This document shows positions 60,993 to 64,000 of a stretch of 64,000 bases of DNA, one piece after another. The DNA lies in NCBI GenBank assembly GCA_947501615.1, contig CANMWK010000006.1:62001-126000 (forward strand), written 5' to 3'. Position 1 is the stretch's first letter. Every line of letters begins with the position of its first letter. The notes beneath the pieces are model-generated. The model was not told where the DNA came from, made no database searches, and was given only the letters and a program-made list of their open reading frames with translations. The translations under genes and the position numbers were made by a program. Source of the stretch: an uncultured Tenacibaculum sp. GTDB taxonomy: Bacteria; Bacteroidota; Bacteroidia; Flavobacteriales; Flavobacteriaceae.

Positions 60993-63830
60993 ATGATAAA
61001 AAATCTTACTTGGGGGATCCTATTTTCCTTTTTAATAGGATGCACTTCCAAAGAAAAACAACCTAAAAAAGTAGCTTTAAAAATTGATTATGAAAAAATC
61101 ACACTAGATAACGGACTAGATGTTATTTTTCATATTGATAAATCTGATCCTGTTGTAGCTGTTGAACTTATGGTTCATGTAGGATCTGCTAGAGAAATAG
61201 AAGGTAGAACTGGTTTTGCACACCTTTTTGAACATTTATTATTCTTAGAATCGGAAAACCTTGGTAAAGGCGGATTAGATAAAATGAGTGCTAGAATTGG
61301 TGGATCTGGAGCGAATGGATCAACTTCAAGAGATCGAACAAATTATTTACAAACTGTTCCTAACGATGCTTTAGAAAAGATGATTTGGGCTGAAGCTGAT
61401 AAATTAGGTTGGTTTATAAATACTGTTACCGATCCTGTTTTAGCAAAAGAAAAACAAGTTGTAAAAAACGAAAAAAGGCAAAGTGTTGATAATAGACCGT
61501 ATGGGCATAGGCAATATGTGATTGGAAAAAATTTGTATCCGAAAGATCATCCTTATAACTGGCAAGTTATTGGTTCTTTAAAAGATGTGCAAAATGCTAC
61601 ATTAGATGATGTAAAAAACTTCTTTAAAAAATGGTATGTACCCAACAATGCTACATTAGTCTTATCTGGAGACTTTGATATCGCACAAGCTAAAGAATGG
61701 GTTCATAAATATTTTGATGAAATACCTCGAGGTGAAAATATTGCTCCTATTGAAAAAAAATCGGGAACTATAAAAGAGACCAAACATATCGTTTATGAAG
61801 ATAACTTTGCTCGTTTACCTGAATTAACATTAACATGGCCTGCGGCTGAACAATATCATAAAGACGCTTATGCTCTAGATATTTTAGCAGAATATTTGAG
61901 TAATGGAAAAAAAGCGCCTTTAAATAAAGTTTTAGTTGATGATTTGAAATTAACTTCGGGAACAACAATGTTTAACTTTACTTCAGAAATTGCAGGTCAA
62001 ATTCAATTAATAGTAAGAGCTTTCAACAACACAAAATTAGATGAAGTTCAAAAAGGAATTCTTTCAGCATTTGCAGATTTTGAACAAAATGGAATTCCTC
62101 AAAAGGATTTAGATCGTATTAAAGCTGGTTTAGAAACAGATTTTTACAGCAGCCTATCTAGTGTTCTTGGTAAGGGTTCTCGTTTGGCTTCTTATAATAC
62201 CTACACTGGAGATCCAGGTTATGTTACTAAAGAATTGAATGAAACATTAGCTGTTACAACAGCAGATGTAATGGCTGTTTTTAACAAATATATAAAAGGT
62301 AAAAACTATATTGCCACTAGTTTTGTTCCTAAAACTCAACAAGAATTAGCTTTATCAAATTCTGTAGCAGCTAATATCGCTGAGGAAAAAATAGTTATTG
62401 GTGCAGAAGAATCATTCGATTCATCTATTGCAGCCACTTATGAAAAAACGCCTTCATCTTTTGATCGTTCTACTGAACCTCCATACGGAAAAGCTCCAGA
62501 ATCAAAAACTCCAAATGTTTGGAAAGATGAACTAAAGAACGGATTAAAAGTATTTGGAATTCAAAGTGATGAAGTTCCTTTAGTACAGTTCAATTTTGTC
62601 ATTGAAGGTGGACAATTACTTGAAAAAATGGATAAATTGGGTGTTGCAAATTTAACAGCTAGCTTATTAGAGAAAGGAACTAAAAATAAAGATGTTAGTC
62701 AATTAGAAGATGAATTAGCGCAATTAGGTGCATCTGTAAGTATTTTTGCTACTAAAAATAATATTCGTGTTTTTGGAAACACTTTGAAACGAAATTATAA
62801 GCAAACATTAGCTTTAGTTCAAGAAATGCTTTTAGAACCAAGATGGGATGAAGCAGAATTCGAGTTATTAAAGAAAGGTGCAATTACAAGTTTAAGATCA
62901 CAAGAAGCTAGTCCTATTTCAATAGCTTCAAACCAATATAATGCACTAATCTATGGTAAAGATAATATTCGATCTAAAAATGTACTGGGTACAATCGCAT
63001 CTGTTAAATCTATAACAATTGATGACTTAAAAGCATATTATAATAACTTTATTTCTCCATCTATTACCAAAATGCATGTCGTTGGTGATATTGATAGGGA
63101 AAATATTATTACTTCTTTACAAGAACTTGACAAAAATTGGATAGCTAAAGAAGTTATTATACCTAATTTTAAAACTCCTGAAGCTCCTGAAAAATCTACA
63201 GTGTATTTCTATGATATTCCAAACGCAAAACAATCTCAATTACGCTTTGGAGCACCAGCTTTAGCTTTTAATGATGCAGATTATTATCCTGCTACTGTAA
63301 TGAACTACATTTTAGGTGGTGGTGGATTTGCTTCTCAATTAACACAACAATTACGAGAAGGAAAAGGATATACTTATGGAATTAGATCTGGTTTTTCTGG
63401 AGGGAAAGATAAAGGTTCATTTACTATAGGTAGTGGCGTTAGAAGTAATGTTACTTTAGAAGCATCTAAATTAGTAAAAGAAATTCTGGAAAATTATGCT
63501 AAGAATTATTCTGAAAAAGATCTAGCTACAACCAAAGGTTTCTTAATTAAAAGTAACGCAAGAGCTTTTGAAACAATGAGAGCTAAACTAAGAATGCTAG
63601 AGAATATAAGTACATATAACTTAGCTAATAATTATATGAAAGATAGAGAAAAAGTGGTTTCTGAAATGACCATCCCTAGAATACAAGAATTAGCTAATAC
63701 TTATGTAGATCCTAACAAAATGATTTGGTTAGTAGTAGGAGATGCAGAAACACAACTAAAGAGAATGAAAGAATTAGGTTTTGGAGAGCCTATTCTTTTA
63801 AATAAACTTCAAGAAAAAGTAAAACAATAA
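60993..63830 (+). CDS. M16-family zinc metallopeptidase lipoprotein
   Basis: 945 residues, a lipoprotein (FLIGC, Cys17) with two M16 halves, as in pitrilysin-like proteins. The active site of the first half is HLFEH at 77-81 (H-x-x-E-H) with a downstream Glu in VVKNEKRQS; the second half (from about 510) has no HxxEH and is the inactive half, with GGGGFASQLTQQLREGKGYTYG typical of the C-terminal domain. It is likely exported to the periplasm and degrades peptides. Confidence 0.93.
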   Translation: MIKNLTWGILFSFLIGCTSKEKQPKKVALKIDYEKITLDNGLDVIFHIDKSDPVVAVELMVHVGSAREIEGRTGFAHLFEHLLFLESENLGKGGLDKMSARIGGSGANGSTSRDRTNYLQTVPNDALEKMIWAEADKLGWFINTVTDPVLAKEKQVVKNEKRQSVDNRPYGHRQYVIGKNLYPKDHPYNWQVIGSLKDVQNATLDDVKNFFKKWYVPNNATLVLSGDFDIAQAKEWVHKYFDEIPRGENIAPIEKKSGTIKETKHIVYEDNFARLPELTLTWPAAEQYHKDAYALDILAEYLSNGKKAPLNKVLVDDLKLTSGTTMFNFTSEIAGQIQLIVRAFNNTKLDEVQKGILSAFADFEQNGIPQKDLDRIKAGLETDFYSSLSSVLGKGSRLASYNTYTGDPGYVTKELNETLAVTTADVMAVFNKYIKGKNYIATSFVPKTQQELALSNSVAANIAEEKIVIGAEESFDSSIAATYEKTPSSFDRSTEPPYGKAPESKTPNVWKDELKNGLKVFGIQSDEVPLVQFNFVIEGGQLLEKMDKLGVANLTASLLEKGTKNKDVSQLEDELAQLGASVSIFATKNNIRVFGNTLKRNYKQTLALVQEMLLEPRWDEAEFELLKKGAITSLRSQEASPISIASNQYNALIYGKDNIRSKNVLGTIASVKSITIDDLKAYYNNFISPSITKMHVVGDIDRENIITSLQELDKNWIAKEVIIPNFKTPEAPEKSTVYFYDIPNAKQSQLRFGAPALAFNDADYYPATVMNYILGGGGFASQLTQQLREGKGYTYGIRSGFSGGKDKGSFTIGSGVRSNVTLEASKLVKEILENYAKNYSEKDLATTKGFLIKSNARAFETMRAKLRMLENISTYNLANNYMKDREKVVSEMTIPRIQELANTYVDPNKMIWLVVGDAETQLKRMKELGFGEPILLNKLQEKVKQ

Positions 63831-63840
63831 TTTTATTTAT

Positions 63841-63870
63841 AAAGGCCATTTCTAAATAGATGGCCTTTTA
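63841..63870 (+). terminator. Terminator of the M16 peptidase gene
   Basis: AAAGGCCAT (63841-63849) and ATGGCCTTT (63860-63868) pair perfectly around a 10-nt loop, then TTA. Confidence 0.85.
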
Positions 63871-63885
63871 AATTATACTATTTAA

Positions 63886-64000
63886 ATGGAAAATTTATAT
63901 GTATATTTCTTATTATTTAGTGCTATTCATGGTTTTATACTAGCTGTCATTTTATTCTTCAAAAAGAAAAGCTTACAAAATATTTTACTTAGTTTCTTGT
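63886..64000 (+). CDS. Membrane protein, N-terminal part (probably a third AraC-type membrane regulator)
   Basis: An ATG at 63886 opens MENLYVYFLLFSAIHGFI, continuing with a membrane span and KKKSLQNILLSFL to the window edge. The pattern of a short N-terminus, a span and then a KxxxNxLLSxL step resembles the start of the two complete AraC-type membrane regulators in this window (36001 and 47791). The product cannot be named with certainty because it is truncated. Confidence 0.45.
   Translation, partial: MENLYVYFLLFSAIHGFILAVILFFKKKSLQNILLSFL

Noticed and set aside
1..64000. CRISPR arrays, rRNA operons or complete insertion sequences
   Set aside because: No evenly spaced repeats, rRNA sequence or transposase gene were seen.

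Overview
The window is AT-rich chromosomal DNA of a marine-type member of the Flavobacteriia (family Flavobacteriaceae, perhaps near Tenacibaculum or Polaribacter; the genus is an inference). Evidence: Bacteroides-type conjugation genes (traN, traO, traQ), promoters of the Bacteroidetes TTG / TAnnTTTG kind, no Shine-Dalgarno sequences, many lipoproteins with short SC or TC lipoboxes, a FtsZ with a long C-terminal linker, and WG-repeat and AraC-type membrane regulators common in this class.

1-6.8 kb is the right end of an integrative conjugative element. It holds the tail of the transfer operon (traN partial, traO, traQ, then a terminator), a leftward block of a short RadC-like protein and four small accessory genes, a gene-free segment of about 335 bp full of nested inverted repeats, an AraC-type DNA-binding protein and a large serine recombinase. 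The element abuts the 3' end of a tRNA-Arg(TCG) gene, and the recombinase reading frame runs through the tRNA terminator and the tRNA gene on the opposite strand.

6.8-22.9 kb is core chromosome: yqeY, then a complete leftward division and cell-wall (dcw) cluster in the order mraZ-rsmH-ftsL-ftsI-murE-mraY-murD-ftsW-murG-murC-ftsQ-ftsA-ftsZ. The genes overlap or nearly touch and several start with GTG or TTG. Upstream of mraZ lie three 10-bp direct repeats that look like MraZ boxes. ftsZ is followed by a strong hairpin terminator.

22.9-28.2 kb runs rightward: alpha/beta hydrolase, ysxC/engB, a RluA-type pseudouridine synthase, then an alkB-type monooxygenase, aldehyde dehydrogenase and nitroreductase that look like a hydrocarbon or fatty-alcohol oxidation unit.

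28.6-47.6 kb is an accessory stretch, all rightward and mostly single genes: lipoproteins (a HExxH protein, WG-repeat and PQQ-like propeller proteins), small membrane proteins, DUF4419, GNAT, a VOC protein, a serine hydrolase, an orphan AAA+ ATPase, a double-glycine leader peptide with a five-cysteine core, and decayed genes (a CobW-like fragment and a leucine-rich-repeat gene with two compensating frameshifts).

47.8-64 kb carries several small regulator-target pairs with visible palindromic operators: AraC-type regulator with a DJ-1/PfpI protein; Rrf2 with a flavin-binding oxidase-like protein; TetR with an AhpD-like protein. Also here are FkbM methyltransferase, transglutaminase-like and TPM-domain proteins, penicillin acylase, a DegT aminotransferase plus galE (surface sugar synthesis), an M16 peptidase lipoprotein, and at the right edge the start of another membrane protein. 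No CRISPR array, rRNA or complete insertion sequence was seen.
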